From: Aselliscus stoliczkanus
Taxonomy: Eukaryota; Chordata; Mammalia; Chiroptera; Hipposideridae
Length of the DNA stretch: 64,000 bases
Assembly (NCBI GenBank): GCA_033961575.1
Contig: CM066733.1
Span: 135,954,421 to 136,018,420 of the forward strand
Direction of reading: 5' to 3'
Shown here: piece after piece, positions 1 through 11,265 of the stretch
Layout: each line of letters opens with the position of its first letter
How positions within the stretch are numbered: position 1 is the stretch's first letter
Notes under the pieces: model-generated
The model's database searches: none
Told to the model about the DNA's origin: nothing
What the model saw: only the letters and a program-made list of their open reading frames with translations
Translations under genes and position numbers: made by a program

Positions 1-1600
1 TTCCCCTCCGCTGCCCTCACAGCTCTGCAAGACCCGCCGGGCAACTGCCAACAATGAGCTGTGTTTCTTAAGGCTTTGGCCACAGTTAATATACGGGATT
101 TCAGGAAGGGCGGAGCGAGAGCCTCCTGGACAGGCGGTGAGAAAAAGCGGATTCCGGATTTCTCACGCACACTGGACGGGGTCGGGGAGCTGAGTCCCGG
201 CAGCCCGCTGCACGTGCACAGAGGCAGAGGAGGGCCTAGGCGCCGCCCCGCCGTCCCCAGAACCTGGTTTCCTCCGGGTCCACAAACGCAGGGCCCTGAG
301 AAAAATCGTCCCTGGACTCCTAGGGTCCAGGGAGGCGCAGGGTAGCGTCTTCCCGGAGAGGAGCGAGGAAAACTCACCGCCCCTCTCCATCCGGATCTCC
401 CACCCCCCAGCTTTCCCACTCCGCTCACCTACCCTTCTGGGCTGCCTTCTACGGGAAAAGGGTGGTCAGTCCCCCGCCCTTCATAATGCTCTTTTCTCCC
501 CGTGGCTGTGCAAAAGCCTCCTTGGTCTGCGAAGAACGGCTGTGTTTCCCCGAGTGGGTTTTTAAAGCCCCGGACAAATAATGCCCCTTCCCCGAGAGCG
601 TGCTTTCCTAGCTGTGTCTTTGTGTGTTTATAGGGGCAGTAGGTAAACTGATATAGATATTCTGCATGTAGATGCATCTTTTTTTTTCCACTCCTTTCAA
701 GGACAGGAGCTGGGGGGCGGGGAGCAGTGCTCAGCGGCTGCAGGTGGACCGAGCGCGCATCGCTGTGCTGGCCTTCTCCGCTCCCTTGACTGAGAATCCG
801 GTCCGCTCTTTCGGGCCGCCCTCTGCTCCCGGGGTACGTGTGCTTTGGCTAAGTTTGCTTTGCAGCTAGCTCTTGGTAGCTTTGGCATCCGAGCTGAGGC
901 TTCTCTGCTCTGTAAACAAACTCAGCGATCCTCGTCCCCAGATCCACCTTTTTGCACATACACAGTTTCTTGCTTCTGCTGTTGCCCTTGATCCGGGAGG
1001 TGGGGGTGTGTGCAAACTTGCACAGCCTCCCTCCGGGCTCTGCCTGACGGTTTGGGGTTGATTTAGAAGCGATCGGGTTTGTAATTAAGAAATTCGAAGG
1101 CTGAGTAAGGCTGCTGTTGCTGGAAAAGGAAAACAAATAGATAACATGGTAATCGCTTTGTAAATAAAGTCTTTCTGGAGGTGGGCACGTAGCTGCACGT
1201 CCCGTAGAGCACAGCTTGCAAACACACTGCTGGGACTCTTCCTTTTCGGTGAAATTGTTCGGTGGGGCAGTAGGCGATAATAATAACCGTGCTTCCCAGT
1301 GCGCGGCACGACTGGCCTCGTCGACCATTTGGCTCATTTACTTGCAAATAAAAGCCCTAACACGGGTCTGGGCAACTACCCAGTCGGAGCTCTCTTGCTT
1401 TCTCAACATGGGGAAGCCGAATTGTTTCCCCAACACCATGATGAAGCTGCCCCGAGCTTTTCTATTGCACTTTATGTGGTAAAAGGGAGTTTAGCGCTCC
1501 GAATAAGGACTTCTGTTCAGAGTTGTTTCTTCGTAACTCATAGTCATTGAAGACTTTCTGCCGCGAAGAGCTGGCTCCCTGCCCCCTCCCCTTTTTTCTT
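1..1600. promoter_or_regulatory. CpG-rich segment, possible promoter or CpG-island flank
   Basis: This stretch is visibly richer in G+C and in CpG dinucleotides than the rest of the window, especially 1-900 and 1180-1330, and it carries no transposon I can recognise. Several splice-donor-like strings occur on both strands, for example GTGAG near 137 (plus) and near 376 and 424 (minus), but no complete exon can be defined. The likely reading is the shoulder of a CpG island belonging to a gene to the left, or a first exon and first-intron start. Direction of transcription cannot be decided from sequence alone. Confidence 0.4.
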
Positions 1601-1736
1601 CCTTCTCGTTCACAAGGCTTTAGACCCTATGTCTTGAGGACTGGAGAGTCGTATACATTTTCCCTTATCAAGAATCTGCAATGAGATTGAATCCTGTCTA
1701 TTTTCATCTATTACCCCTCTGTCTTTCTCTAGTTAC

Positions 1737-1740
<4 letters not shown>

Positions 1741-1773
<33 letters not shown>
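1741..1773. repeat. (TA)n microsatellite
   Basis: An uninterrupted run of TA dinucleotides, about 33 bases. It marks the boundary between the CpG-rich left end and ordinary AT-rich sequence. Confidence 0.97.
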
Positions 1774-1775
<2 letters not shown>

Positions 1776-2276
1776 TGTCTTCCTCTCTTTCCTTTTCCAG
1801 GATCTCCAGCATTTACACCAGTGTATGCAATAATTTTTGAACCTCAAAAATATTTACCTTTTGGAGACTTGTGCACAGAACACATTGCATTGTTGGTTGC
1901 AGTAATCCCTTATACCCCTGTCCACCCACCACTTTAACTGTAGTTCATGGACTTGTAGTTACAAAATTGGAGTCTTGGAAGAGACCTGAAAGTGCCACTT
2001 CTTATCAAAAACTAGACTTCAAAATATTAGTCACCCCCAGACTCAAAAATTGCCAGATAGATTGTTTACTCTGCTTTCTTACACAGCAGTGTCTTACAAC
2101 ACAAGGACCAGCTGTTAAATGTCTAATCTAAATTCCTCTTGCAACCATTAAAGAAAAGTACAGCACTATCCAGCTCCAGTGGTTCCACATACTATTGGGA
2201 AATGCCTTGCAAGGTCACCTCCCCATCACCTATCAAAGGGGGAAAAAAAATAGTTCTGAGACCAGCTGTTTAGACC
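1774..2276. other. No recognisable feature
   Basis: Unique-looking sequence with no repeat family or coding signal that I recognise. The 86-codon open frame at 1871-2131 has no domain or splice context. Confidence 0.5.
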
Positions 2277-2790
2277 ATGTCATGCTTTGTTCATTTATTC
2301 ATCCATCCAATGAATGTTTCCCAAGTGCCAGGCACTTTTCCTATTGTCTGGAGTGACAACCAAGACAGGAACTCATGGTCAAAAGGAAACGATGAACAAA
2401 CAGGCCTTGAACACACTGTGATAAATGTCACAACAGCATTAAACACAAGGACTGCTGGGGGCACATAAGCAGGACATTCAACCTGGTCTTTGGAGCCTTG
2501 GAGGTGGTGGCTGAGTTGAGGCCTGAGGATGGGTAGAAGCTAGGCCACCCCAGGAGGGGTTAGAGATGAGAGAAACAAGGTTAAAGAGGTAAACTTGGGC
2601 TTGGGTCCCCAAACTGAGAAATTTGGATTGTGCCCTAAAGACAATGAGAAGCAGGTGAGAGATGCTCACATTTTTGTTTCAGAGCGATCAGGACTACATT
2701 GTGGAGAATGGTTGAAAAAGTAAGACAGGAAACAGGGAGTCTAGTTCTGGGGCAGTTAGTCATCCAGGGGTTTATCTGGTGAAACTTGGG
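2277..2790 (-). mobile_element. L2 LINE 3' end, reverse orientation
   Basis: Reading the plus strand, it opens with a TTCATTTATTCAT-type string, a 'caagtgccaggcac' core and a stretch matching the reverse complement of the L2 3' UTR, then continues into upstream L2-like sequence. This order is the usual signature of an ancient L2 copy on the minus strand. It is heavily diverged and has no coding capacity. Boundaries are approximate. Confidence 0.6.
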
Positions 2791-2832
2791 TAAGGCAGTG
2801 GTCTGTGTATGATCTTCACACTACTTGACTGT

Positions 2833-3077
2833 TGTATTAGTTTCCTAGGGCTTCCTTACAAAAGTACCATAAACATTGTTTACACCACTCAGAAATTATT
2901 TTCTCATAATTCTGGAGGCAAGAAGTCCAAGATCAAGGTGTTGGCAGGGTTGGTTCTGCATGTTAACTGGATTAGCTCTGTAAAGATTCTATCTTCAAAT
3001 ACGGTCACATTCTGACATACTGGGAATTAGGATTCCAACATATCTTTTTTTGAAGGGACACAATTCAACCCATAACA
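2833..3077 (-). mobile_element. MLT1-type (ERVL-MaLR) solo LTR, internally deleted
   Basis: The plus strand starts TGTATTAGTTTCCTAGGGC and ends in CAACCCATAACA. These are the reverse complements of the end and start of MLT1-family LTRs, and they preserve the TG...CA termini. Internal landmarks include 'ttctggaggcaagaagtcc' and the later 'ggtcacattct' block. At about 245 bp it is shorter than a typical LTR of 360-450 bp, so a central part is missing. No internal retroviral sequence is attached. A second related LTR lies at 5454. Confidence 0.75.
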
Positions 3078-3090
3078 ATGGTGGAGAAAC

Positions 3091-3172
3091 TATTGGGTTG
3101 TTGGAAAAGTCATGATGTATTTTTTTGGTTTTCTTTGCAAAAATGTGTCATGACTTTTCCGTCAACCGAATA
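3091..3172. mobile_element. Short mariner-type MITE
   Basis: An 82 bp unit bounded by TA on both sides. Its two ends are inverted copies: the left arm holds 'ggaaaagtcatga' and the right arm holds its reverse complement 'tcatgacttttcc', and the outer parts (TTGGGTTGTTGG against CCGTCAACCGAA) also pair with a few mismatches. TA target duplications and TIRs close to the full half-length are typical of Tc1/mariner-derived miniature elements such as the MADE group. There is no coding sequence, so it depended on a transposase elsewhere. Confidence 0.85.
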
Positions 3173-3234
3173 ACACAAGATCCCTGCCATTGTGGAAGAA
3201 AGATGCTGCCTGGAACTCTCGTCCCAGATATCCT

Positions 3235-3525
3235 GCTGGCCCACGCTTTCGTGTCTTCATGTGTCTGCTCAGATACCACCTCAGTGAGGCCTTCCTGACT
3301 ATCCTACTTACATAGCAACCTCCATCTTTGTTTTCTTACCCTGTTTTATTTTTCTCTTTTGCTCTTATCCCCACTTGACATGTTGCATATTGAATTTTCA
3401 CTGTGTTCCCCACAAGAATGGCAGCTCTAAGAGAGCAGGGACCTTATTCATTTAATGTCTAAAATAAGTCCTGGTCTGCTAGTCTTTTACTGATCAACGA
3501 GTGAATGAATGGAATCTAGCAGAAG
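3235..3525 (+). mobile_element. L2 LINE 3' end
   Basis: Contains the L2 landmarks in order: 'tctgctcagataccacctc', 'gaggccttcctgac', a pyrimidine-rich block, 'gcagctctaagagagcaggg' and a terminal 'gagtgaatgaatgg' string. It is an untranslatable diverged fragment. Confidence 0.75.
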
Positions 3526-3954
3526 TACCAAGGGCACCCAAATGAACAGCTATGGGTGGGGGGTGTCAGGCAAGATTTTCTGGAGAAGGTAATTTTCAAG
3601 GCTAGAGGTACCATAATCTAGTGGGAAGGAGAACAGCAACTTACCACTGTTTGCATTGTGGCCTGTCATGGGTTTGGGCAAAACTGTGACCCTTTTGGGA
3701 AGATGGCTCACCTGGGGGTCAGGATGATTGGCTGCTGAGTTATGAAGGAAAGTCCTCAATGGTGTGAGCTTTTGATTGAAACAGAGTTTTTAGAAGTAAG
3801 CCTCCAGCTTCAGCTAAACCCTGAGTTGAGGAAAGGCTGACTGAAGGGCCCATCTTCAAAAAATATATGAAAAGGTTTATATGTATGTGGTGGGTTGGGG
3901 GTCAGGCTGAAGGGTGGCAGGGTGGGTCTAATTCTGTGTTTTGTACTTTGCCTA
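3526..3954. other. No recognisable feature
   Basis: Ordinary sequence. I see no repeat family and no exon signal. Confidence 0.45.
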
Positions 3955-4045
3955 AATGGTCTCACCTAATCCTTACCCTAACAAGTAGGGAAGACTCTCA
4001 TGGCTTCAGAAAGGAGGATTTTGAGTCTCAGAGAGTTTAAACAAA
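3955..4045 (-). mobile_element. MIR SINE core fragment, reverse orientation
   Basis: The plus strand reads 'ctcacctaatccttaccct', then 'gtaggga' and 'tctcagagagtttaa', matching the reverse complement of the MIR central and tRNA-proximal parts. The fragment is short. Confidence 0.5.
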
Positions 4046-4734
4046 CAAACAAACAAGAAAACAAAATGAAACATGGCCACTTTCTCAGAGGGATTAGGGC
4101 AAATAGGAGCGTAAAATCAATCCAAGACAGATACTGGTTGGGCCTTTTCTCTTCTTTCCTTCCTCCTACCACCTTGGCTCTAGGTCTTAGCTGGTGAGAA
4201 AAACACTTTGTTCCACCATTCACGGGGCATCATGAGGAGGCAGGATCCTCTATTGGAGCATGAAGTCCTGCAACGGCCCCTATTCTGCCTTTCTCCCCCT
4301 GTCTCCTAGCCTCCCTCATTTGTGGGGCCTGTGATGAGGAATCCTGCTATTTTACTGGTCTGTAGAATAATTAATTCAGGATAGGAAGTGTTGGTAGACC
4401 CATAGTTCCTGACTCAGAAACTGTGGATGGCCTTTAGTCAGGGTGAAAACACATTCGAGTCGTTAATAAAGCCATTGGAAGCGCTACATGGAAACTTGCA
4501 TTATCTGCAAGTTGATTAAATAATGTTTGACATGTATGGGTATATGTCAAAATGATACATATCCGTTTTAAACCTGTGATTTGGTTCTAATTAATAAAAT
4601 ACAAATTCACTTGAAATTATTACTAAACTTTTAGTGGTTTCTGTCTTCATGTATTTTCTCCACTTAATCTTAGAGAAAAGGCTGAGAAATTATTCATATA
4701 TTTTCTCATTTGACAGAAATATAGCCATTACCAT

Positions 4735-4735
<1 letters not shown>
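4046..4735. other. No recognisable feature
   Basis: AT-rich toward the right. I see no gene or transposon. Confidence 0.45.

Positions 4736-4767
<32 letters not shown>
4736..4767. repeat. (GT)n microsatellite
   Basis: About 16 uninterrupted GT units. A SINE begins only about 20 bp downstream. Confidence 0.97.
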
Positions 4768-4770
<3 letters not shown>

Positions 4771-4787
4771 GTTTTTATTAAAAGAGG

Positions 4788-4904
4788 GGATGGCGGCCGA
4801 GTGGCACGGTGGCTAAGTGCTTGCTTGGGAAGTCAGCGGCCCTGTTTTGGGTCCCACATGTGAGGGCCAGTGACACTGCCCTCAAAAAAAAAAAAAAAAA
4901 AAAA
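4788..4904 (+). mobile_element. tRNA-derived short SINE, copy 1 (colugo t-SINE/CYN-like)
   Basis: The body contains 'ggccgagtggcacggtgg' (A-box region), a B-box region degraded to 'gttttgggtcc', then 'cccacatgtgagggccag', 'tgacactgccctc' and a 21-base A tail. Compared with the other copies it has several changes, including the lost TTCG in the B box, so it is probably transcriptionally dead. No clear target-site duplication is visible, unlike in several younger copies. Confidence 0.9.
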
Positions 4905-4944
4905 GGTGGTCTTTAAACTTGATGAAGTTGATACCATCTCACCT

Positions 4945-5085
4945 GAGACAATGGTTAAAAGGAAGATCCCATCATACTGTTCCTGAACTCCTGATTCAGC
5001 AGATTGGGAATGGAGCCTGAGGATCTACGAATTTTTTGAAAGCTTTCCAGATGGTTCTGATGTTTAGTCCGGAAAGCACCTATCT
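4945..5085. mobile_element. MER5A-like hAT element fragment
   Basis: Contains 'ctcctgattcagcagattg', 'gagcctgaggatctac' and 'ccagatggttctgatg', the central and right landmarks of MER5A/B (non-autonomous hAT-Charlie). The terminal inverted repeats are not clearly preserved. Confidence 0.6.
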
Positions 5086-5169
5086 TGTCCACAGGTGGAT
5101 GACAACTAGGGTTATTCTCACAGGGATCAAGGGTTAGCATGAGCCTGGTTCGTGCTCATAAAGCCATGT

Positions 5170-5340
5170 TCCCGTGGATTGCTACTCCTCCACCCCATGA
5201 CTGGAATTTTGCCTATCTGTGAATGTCCAACTCAGATGACATCTCCTTTTTCACACTTTCCCTGATCCCCCAGATGGAAAGAATTCTAGCTACCTTGGTG
5301 TTCCCAGGGCATTTTGCTCAGATCCTCATTTATGCTTGTT
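5170..5340 (+). mobile_element. L2 LINE fragment
   Basis: Diverged L2 3' region ('aactcagatgacatctcc' followed by 'tttccctgatccccca'). The terminal repeat is missing. Confidence 0.5.
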
Positions 5341-5453
5341 CTGTTTTGAGTTATGGAAATTTGTGCCTTCCTTTAGCTTCACTGGCAGAAGTTCCTGCCA
5401 GTGAACTGGCAAGAAACCCCCAAGGGGCTGCACAATGTTACACATGAGTAGTT

Positions 5454-5814
5454 TGTATTAGTTTACTGGGATGCCGTAACAAAATACCCGAGTTGGTGGC
5501 TTAAACAACAGACATTTATTTTCTCATAGTTCTGTAGGCTAGAAGTCCAAGATCAAGGTGTCAGTAGGGTTGGTTTCTTCAGAGGCCTCTCTCCTTGGCT
5601 TGCACATGGCTGCCTTCTTGCTGTGTCCACGCAAGGTTTTTCCTATTTCTTCTGTGCAGAAGCCCCGGGTGTCTCTTTGTGACCCCCCCATATGCCCTCA
5701 TTTTAATTTAATCACCTCATGAGATCTTATATCTAAATACGATTACATTCTGAGATACTGAAGGGTTAAGATTTCAACATATGAATTTTGGGGAGCACTG
5801 TTTAGCTTGTTACA
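5454..5814 (-). mobile_element. MLT1-type (ERVL-MaLR) solo LTR
   Basis: The plus strand runs from TGTATTAGTTTACTGGG to TTAGCTTGTTACA, giving TG...CA termini. It includes 'ttctgtaggctagaagtcc' and 'gattacattctgagatact'. At 361 bp it is close to full LTR length and more complete than the copy at 2833. No internal retroviral part is present, so it is a solo LTR. Confidence 0.8.
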
Positions 5815-5842
5815 CACCTCATGTGTAGATTCTTTTTAGGTA

Positions 5843-7190
5843 CAGTAGTCCCTCCTTATCTGTGGTTCCATTTTCTGCAGTTTCAGTTATCCGTGGTCAA
5901 CCATAGTCCAAAAATATTAAAAGGAAACTTTCAGAAATAAACAACTGATTAGTTTTAAAGGGTGCATGGTTCTGAGTAGTGTAATGAAATCTCTTGATAT
6001 CCAGCTTGGGACATGACTCATCCCTTTGTCCAGCATCATTACACTGTATATGCTCCCCGCATGTTAGTCATTTAGTAGCCGGCTGGGTATTGCAGTGCTT
6101 GTGTTCAGATAACCCTTAATAATGACCCCGAAGCGCCAAAGTAGTGATGTTGGCAATTGAGAAGCGCTTCCTTTAAGTGAAACGGTGAAAGTTCTTGAAC
6201 TTAATAAGGAAAGAAAAAAATATCGTATGCTGAGGTGGTTAAGATTTACAGTAAGAATACATTTTCTATCCTTGAAATTGTGAAGAAGGAAAAATAATTT
6301 GTGTTAGTTTTGCTTTTTCACCTTAAACTGCAAAAGTTATGGCAACAGTGTGTAAGAAGTTAAGATGGAGCAAGCATTAAATTTGCACGTAGAATGCAGG
6401 AACAGAAAACATATTCCCATTGATGGCACTGTGTTGTGCCTGAAAGCATTGAGTCTGTATGCAGACTTCAGCAAGTGACCCCTGAAATGGGTGACACCAA
6501 GCCATTTACTAAAAGATAGTTACACAGATTCAGGAGTAGGTTTGGACTGAACAACATAAACAATTACTGGAGAGGCTGCATCTTCTGAAGAAGCTACTAT
6601 CGCATTTCCAGCAGAGATGAAGAAGTTGATTAAGGAGAAAGGATACTATCCAAAGCAAGTCTTCATTTGCAATGAAACTGAGCTTTTCTGGAAGACCATG
6701 CCCAATAGAACTTGCATTCATAAAAGTGCAAAGGAGGCACCGGCATAAACCATGGAAGGACAGATTAACTCTAGTACTTTGTGGCAATGATGCAGGGCAT
6801 ATGATAAAGGCAAGTGTACAGAACGAAGAACCCACGTGCTAACAAAAACTAAATCAGAAATCAGCTATCCATGTTCTGGCAACCAAGTCAAGCAGTGTGG
6901 ATGACAGACATCTCGCTGATAAAATGGTTCCACAAGAAGAAGGGTGAGTACAGTAGAATAAGATATTTTGAGAGAGAGACCACACTCACAGAACTTTTAT
7001 TATAGTCTATTGTTCTATTTCATTATTAGTTATTGTTGTCAACCTCTTCCTATGCCTAATTTATAAATTAAACTTTATCATAGGTATGTATGTAAAGAAG
7101 AAGCATAGTATATATAAGGATTGGTATTATCTGCAGTTTCAGGCATCCACTGAAATAAATCCCGCATGGATGGCAGAACGACAGCAACTG
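5843..7190 (+). mobile_element. Tigger (pogo-like) DNA transposon, internally deleted
   Basis: Starts with the CAGTAGTCCCTCC terminal repeat directly after a TA and ends near 7190 with a decayed inverted copy ('cgcatggatggcagaacg...ctg'). Between them is the 5' non-coding region, then a degenerate transposase beginning near 6124 (MTPKRQSSD). The HTH part is recognisable around 6170-6300 and the CENP-B-like DNA-binding part runs on to about 6820. The catalytic DDE part is absent: the sequence jumps near 6820-6960 into the 3' non-coding region with 'ataaattaaactttatcat'. At about 1.35 kb it is roughly half a full Tigger. Frameshifts and stops make it non-functional. Confidence 0.85.
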
Positions 7191-7680
7191 ACATTTTCAT
7201 AGTCTACAACTTGAACAATAAACTAGACAATATTCACATTGGTTATGAAGTTGAAGGAGGTATGTTGGAAGGCAGAAGAAAAATCCAGTGGCCTTAACTA
7301 ATTAGAGAAATGCTCCATCAAAAACAGGATTATATTCAATAGGAAAAACTTCAAAGGCCCCATGAGGGCAATTACAAATTACGTGGGTATTGGATGGGAA
7401 ATTATTGGCTAGATATAACAAGTTCAGCCAAGAAAAAAAGAATTGTGGGTCAAACAGCTATTGGTTAAATGGGAGGAAGCAATGGAATGCTGCCACTAAA
7501 AAGGAAATAACTTGGCATGTACTAGGGGTAAAACTATCACTATAGAGTTGAAGTAATCCTTTTGCTACACTTAGCTCTTCTCAGAGATTGTGATTGGTGT
7601 GTAGCTTTCCGTTTTTTTTTTCTTTTTTTTTTATTAAAGAGTTACAGAACCTAAGGAAGGTTCATTAGAAAAAAAAAGAC
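7191..7680. other. No recognisable feature
   Basis: AT-rich sequence between the Tigger and the next SINE, with a T-rich tract near 7612-7632 and an A tract at 7669-7677. I cannot assign a repeat family. Confidence 0.4.
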
Positions 7681-7809
7681 GGCCGGCCGAGTGGCGCTGT
7701 GGTTAAGCGCTGGCTTGGGAAGTTAGCGGCCTGGGTTCTGTCCCACATATGAGGCCCAGTGACACTGCCCTCAAAAACAAAACAAAACAAAAGCAAAAAA
7801 AAAAAAAAA
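7681..7809 (+). mobile_element. tRNA-derived short SINE, copy 2
   Basis: Body 7681-7772 with the intact 'ggccggccgagtggcgc' start, 'ggttaagcgctggcttggg' and the 'tgacactgccctc' end. The B box is damaged ('gggttctgtcc'). The tail is structured, (CAAAA)-type units followed by about 15 A, which suggests an older tail that has begun to diversify. Confidence 0.93.
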
Positions 7810-8149
7810 CATTTTAAAGGGATGGGAAATGGGACTTATAGTGGTTATTTAATCTGGAGAAGGGAAGGCTGACAGGTGACTTAATACATATGTTCTGGTA
7901 TACACATAGGGAAACTAATATGGTGGATCCTTTCCAGATGTTTTCCTTTTCCACTGAGACAAAGAAAAAAAGGAAAGCATTTTTAAAAGGAACGCTTTAG
8001 ATCAGTAGTTTTCAAATTGTGTGCTGCAGAATTTAAGTGTTCTCAGCTTCACTTTCACGCACTTTATATAGTAAGGATTTCTTGTTTGAATTTGTTTTAA
8101 AACATTGTTCTGATGTTAAACAGTTATGAAAACTAAAGCTTTGGATAAT

Positions 8150-8290
8150 ACCAAAATCATAGAATTCTAACTCTGAGAGGGACTTTAAAAAGAATCTTAT
8201 CCAAACTCCCTCGTTTTCTAGATGAGAAATCTGAGGTCCTGAGAGGTTAAGTGACTTGCTCATAAAGGACTTCCTAAACATCAGGATTTT
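8150..8290 (-). mobile_element. MIR-type SINE, reverse orientation
   Basis: The plus strand shows 'tagatgagaaatctgaggtc', 'gagaggttaagtgacttgc' and an upstream 'catagaattctaactctgag' block typical of the MIR/MIR3 group. It is diverged. Confidence 0.6.
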
Positions 8291-11109
8291 AAAACAGCAG
8301 AGCAGATTATCAGAGGGAACTAAGTCGTTCAGACGACTATAGTGAAATAGGATAGAGATGTGGTAAATGGTTTAGGTCAGCGTTTCCCAACTGGCGTTCT
8401 GTAGTATAAGTGGGCAGGTTGTAAAGGGCAGTAAAAATATCTGTATCAATTTCTACTTCTTAAAAAGTGAGAAATAAAAAAAAAATCATTTAAACATTTG
8501 TGCAGCCCAGACTGGAAGTTTGAAAGTTGCTGAGTGAGACTACTGAGCTGGTTATAAACACTAGACCACATTCAATGAGCACACACTTCACTCAGTTCCT
8601 CTCTTTCTAAATACCTTCAGTCAGAAAGGTGGCTTTTACTGTTTTACAGCTTTAAGTTGTTTCAATTCTCATTCACATATGGATTTTTTTTTTAAGGTAG
8701 AAGACAAATGGTCTGAATATAATAGATCAATGAGAAAAGTAATCATGATTATTATTTTGCAAATGACTTATGATGATGCTTAGCCCATCCAGAGGTTACT
8801 TTCATACAATGAAAATTCTTATATAGCACAAATGCATAACTATAGCAATTATTATAAAATGTATTTATATAATAATTTATATCTATATATAATAATTGTG
8901 GAGGTATGTTTGCAAATAATTGCCAGCAATTTATTAATACAAATCAAACACAAAAATTAAAAACAAACCCAGTTGGTTTTTAAGTACAAAAATGCAAGAA
9001 CTACAAACATCAAGAAATTGAAGTATTTTGTGTCAATTTCTGATATGGTAGTATGCAGTTATATTTCAATTTGTGTTTAAATATGCATTTAGAACACAAT
9101 CTAAAAAGAATATATTGTCAATTTTGCATTTGTCAAAAGATGATATTTTTCCTTAATAATTAATTCAAGAGAAATCATACTAGAAGTTCACTACATAAGA
9201 AAAAGAGAGTATTTATTTTTATATTTTCGTGTAATAAATGTTACTAAAGTTGGGTTAAAACAAACTCCATAAAACAAACTTTAATAATATATCTAAAATA
9301 TAATATTTTATGTGACCTCTCTTTTTATATGCCATACAAAAATTTTCAACTGACCTAAAAACACCTATTTCATGAAATAATAGTGAAGGGGTGTCCTATG
9401 ACAGAAATATTAAAAAAATGCTGTTTTTGATCAGTCTTTCTCAAGTACTATTTGGATCCCTTTCAAAAAAAAAAATCTCTAAGGCCTCAAATGCTTACTT
9501 AAATTATTTTTAAAATATTTCTTAAGTATGTAAAAATAGAAAACAATGTCTGACATTTTTATGTTTATCGCTCTTATACCACTGCAGTACTAGAACACAT
9601 TTACATGCAAAATAAAAAATAAAGCTACAGAACCAATAAAAATTGAAATTAACAACACTTACATGAAGGGTTTTGTTAAAATTAAGTCATCCCTTATAAT
9701 GTGACTCTAGCAACAAGAGCCGCAGCACATTTCTTTGCTACTAAGTTCAGTCTGTTGAGGCTATTGCTTGCCATGCAATGAAATTCCCTATTCAAACCAC
9801 TGCAAAAAGTGTATGACTTCACTTGGTTTTCACATGGTGTGAACATATCAGGTATATATTAAAACCACCTCTGTTCTTTTCTTATTAGTGTTTAACATTT
9901 AAAGTAATATGACTTGGTACCACCATGGTTGTAATTACAAATCCAAATATTGAAAGATAGTCATTTAGATGACTCACGATAATCTTGTAATAATTTGTTA
10001 AAAATTACCAACAAAGTGAAAACATTAAAATTAATGATTTCTTGAAGAGAAAAAGAGGAACCCAAAAAATTATTTAAGGACTATGAAGCATCCATGACCT
10101 TCAGTTCAATAAAAACTGGTTTCGCTGGTATTCAGTCTTGATTATTATAAATATTTTGGGTCATATAATTGATTATGTATTATAATAAATAATTTGGATC
10201 AATGGCTGAGGCAAGAGAAAGAATGGAGAGTTTAAACTACTGGGAAGTCTGAATGTTAGCCAGTTCCTTTTAAAAATTCAGATTTCTTTCCTATATCAAA
10301 TTAATATATGACCCCAAAGTTGTCTGCAGGTTCAATCTTCTACTTGTTGGTTCTTTAGTTCCTTCTTCCATTCATTTAAATGCCTGTGTAATAACTAGAT
10401 AGGAATTATTGGTATTAGTGTGCCAATTATTTATATTTTGAATGGTATTTTCCGCAGTACTTGTAGATGCTTCAGTTCTTTTAAGTATTTTAAACAGTCT
10501 TGTTCACACCACTAATTTGTAGTGAGGAAGGGATTTCTAAGCTAATCTGATGTGTAGCCTAGCTTTTAAAATCTGTAGGTAGGGGTACCAGACATGCACT
10601 CTCAGAACTCTGAGATAAGGTTATCTTCTGGGAGTGAAATAAAGGAGCATAAACATGTATAAGATCAGTATCTTTAGCTGGAAAGCCCCAGCTTCCTAGG
10701 CTTACTGGGTTCCTTGAGAGTTAGTAGCCCCAAGAATTCCAGGCATTAGAAGGTCATACCTCCTGTTGTAAATTAATTAACTCCTCTTCATCAGCCTCTT
10801 GTGGTCTGATGAGTGTGGGAGCCAGTTCAGCCCTGGAGGAATGGACCAGCCAAGCTGAAGTCCTGGTCTTTAGTCTGTGATGGCATTAATGGAAAGACAG
10901 AAGTGTGCTGACTGAGCCTCCTGCCTCCCTCTCCCCATTATTTCTGTGCTAAACTACAGTGGGTCTGTTGAAATAATTTGAAATTCAGAATTGTCAGAAT
11001 CCTACTTACTGAATATCTTATAATGCCTTACAATTCTATGAAACTTTACTGTGATTTTGCTCCCGACAGACAAGCCCCGCCCCCCCAATATTGCCCCCAT
11101 TATATATAA
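8291..11109. other. AT-rich stretch without recognisable genes
   Basis: About 2.8 kb of AT-rich DNA, extreme between 8680 and 10200, with many short A and T runs. No open frame of note is present. Part may derive from old L1 or other transposon interiors, but I could not match any landmark. 10560-10960 is less AT-rich and also unassigned. Confidence 0.4.
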
Positions 11110-11265
11110 TGCCTGTGATTTTTCTTCATGGTTCTTCTCACAATGTGTAGTTACACATTCATTTTGTGACTCATTGATTACTGTCCCATGATGGTAGGGA
11201 TCACACTTCTATCCTCATTGTAGCATTGTATTAATGCTAAACAGTACCTGACTCAGAGTAGGTGA
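11110..11265 (+). mobile_element. Probable L2 3' end fragment
   Basis: The order 'tgatggtagggatcacac', a stretch similar to the L2 terminal region, then 'ctgactcagagtaggtgatc' resembles an L2 3' UTR. Weak match. Confidence 0.4.

Noticed and set aside
849..1337. 162-codon minus-strand open frame, the longest in the window
   Set aside because: No domain, no recognisable family and no splice or poly(A) context. It overlaps frames on both strands in GC-richer DNA, where long chance frames are expected.
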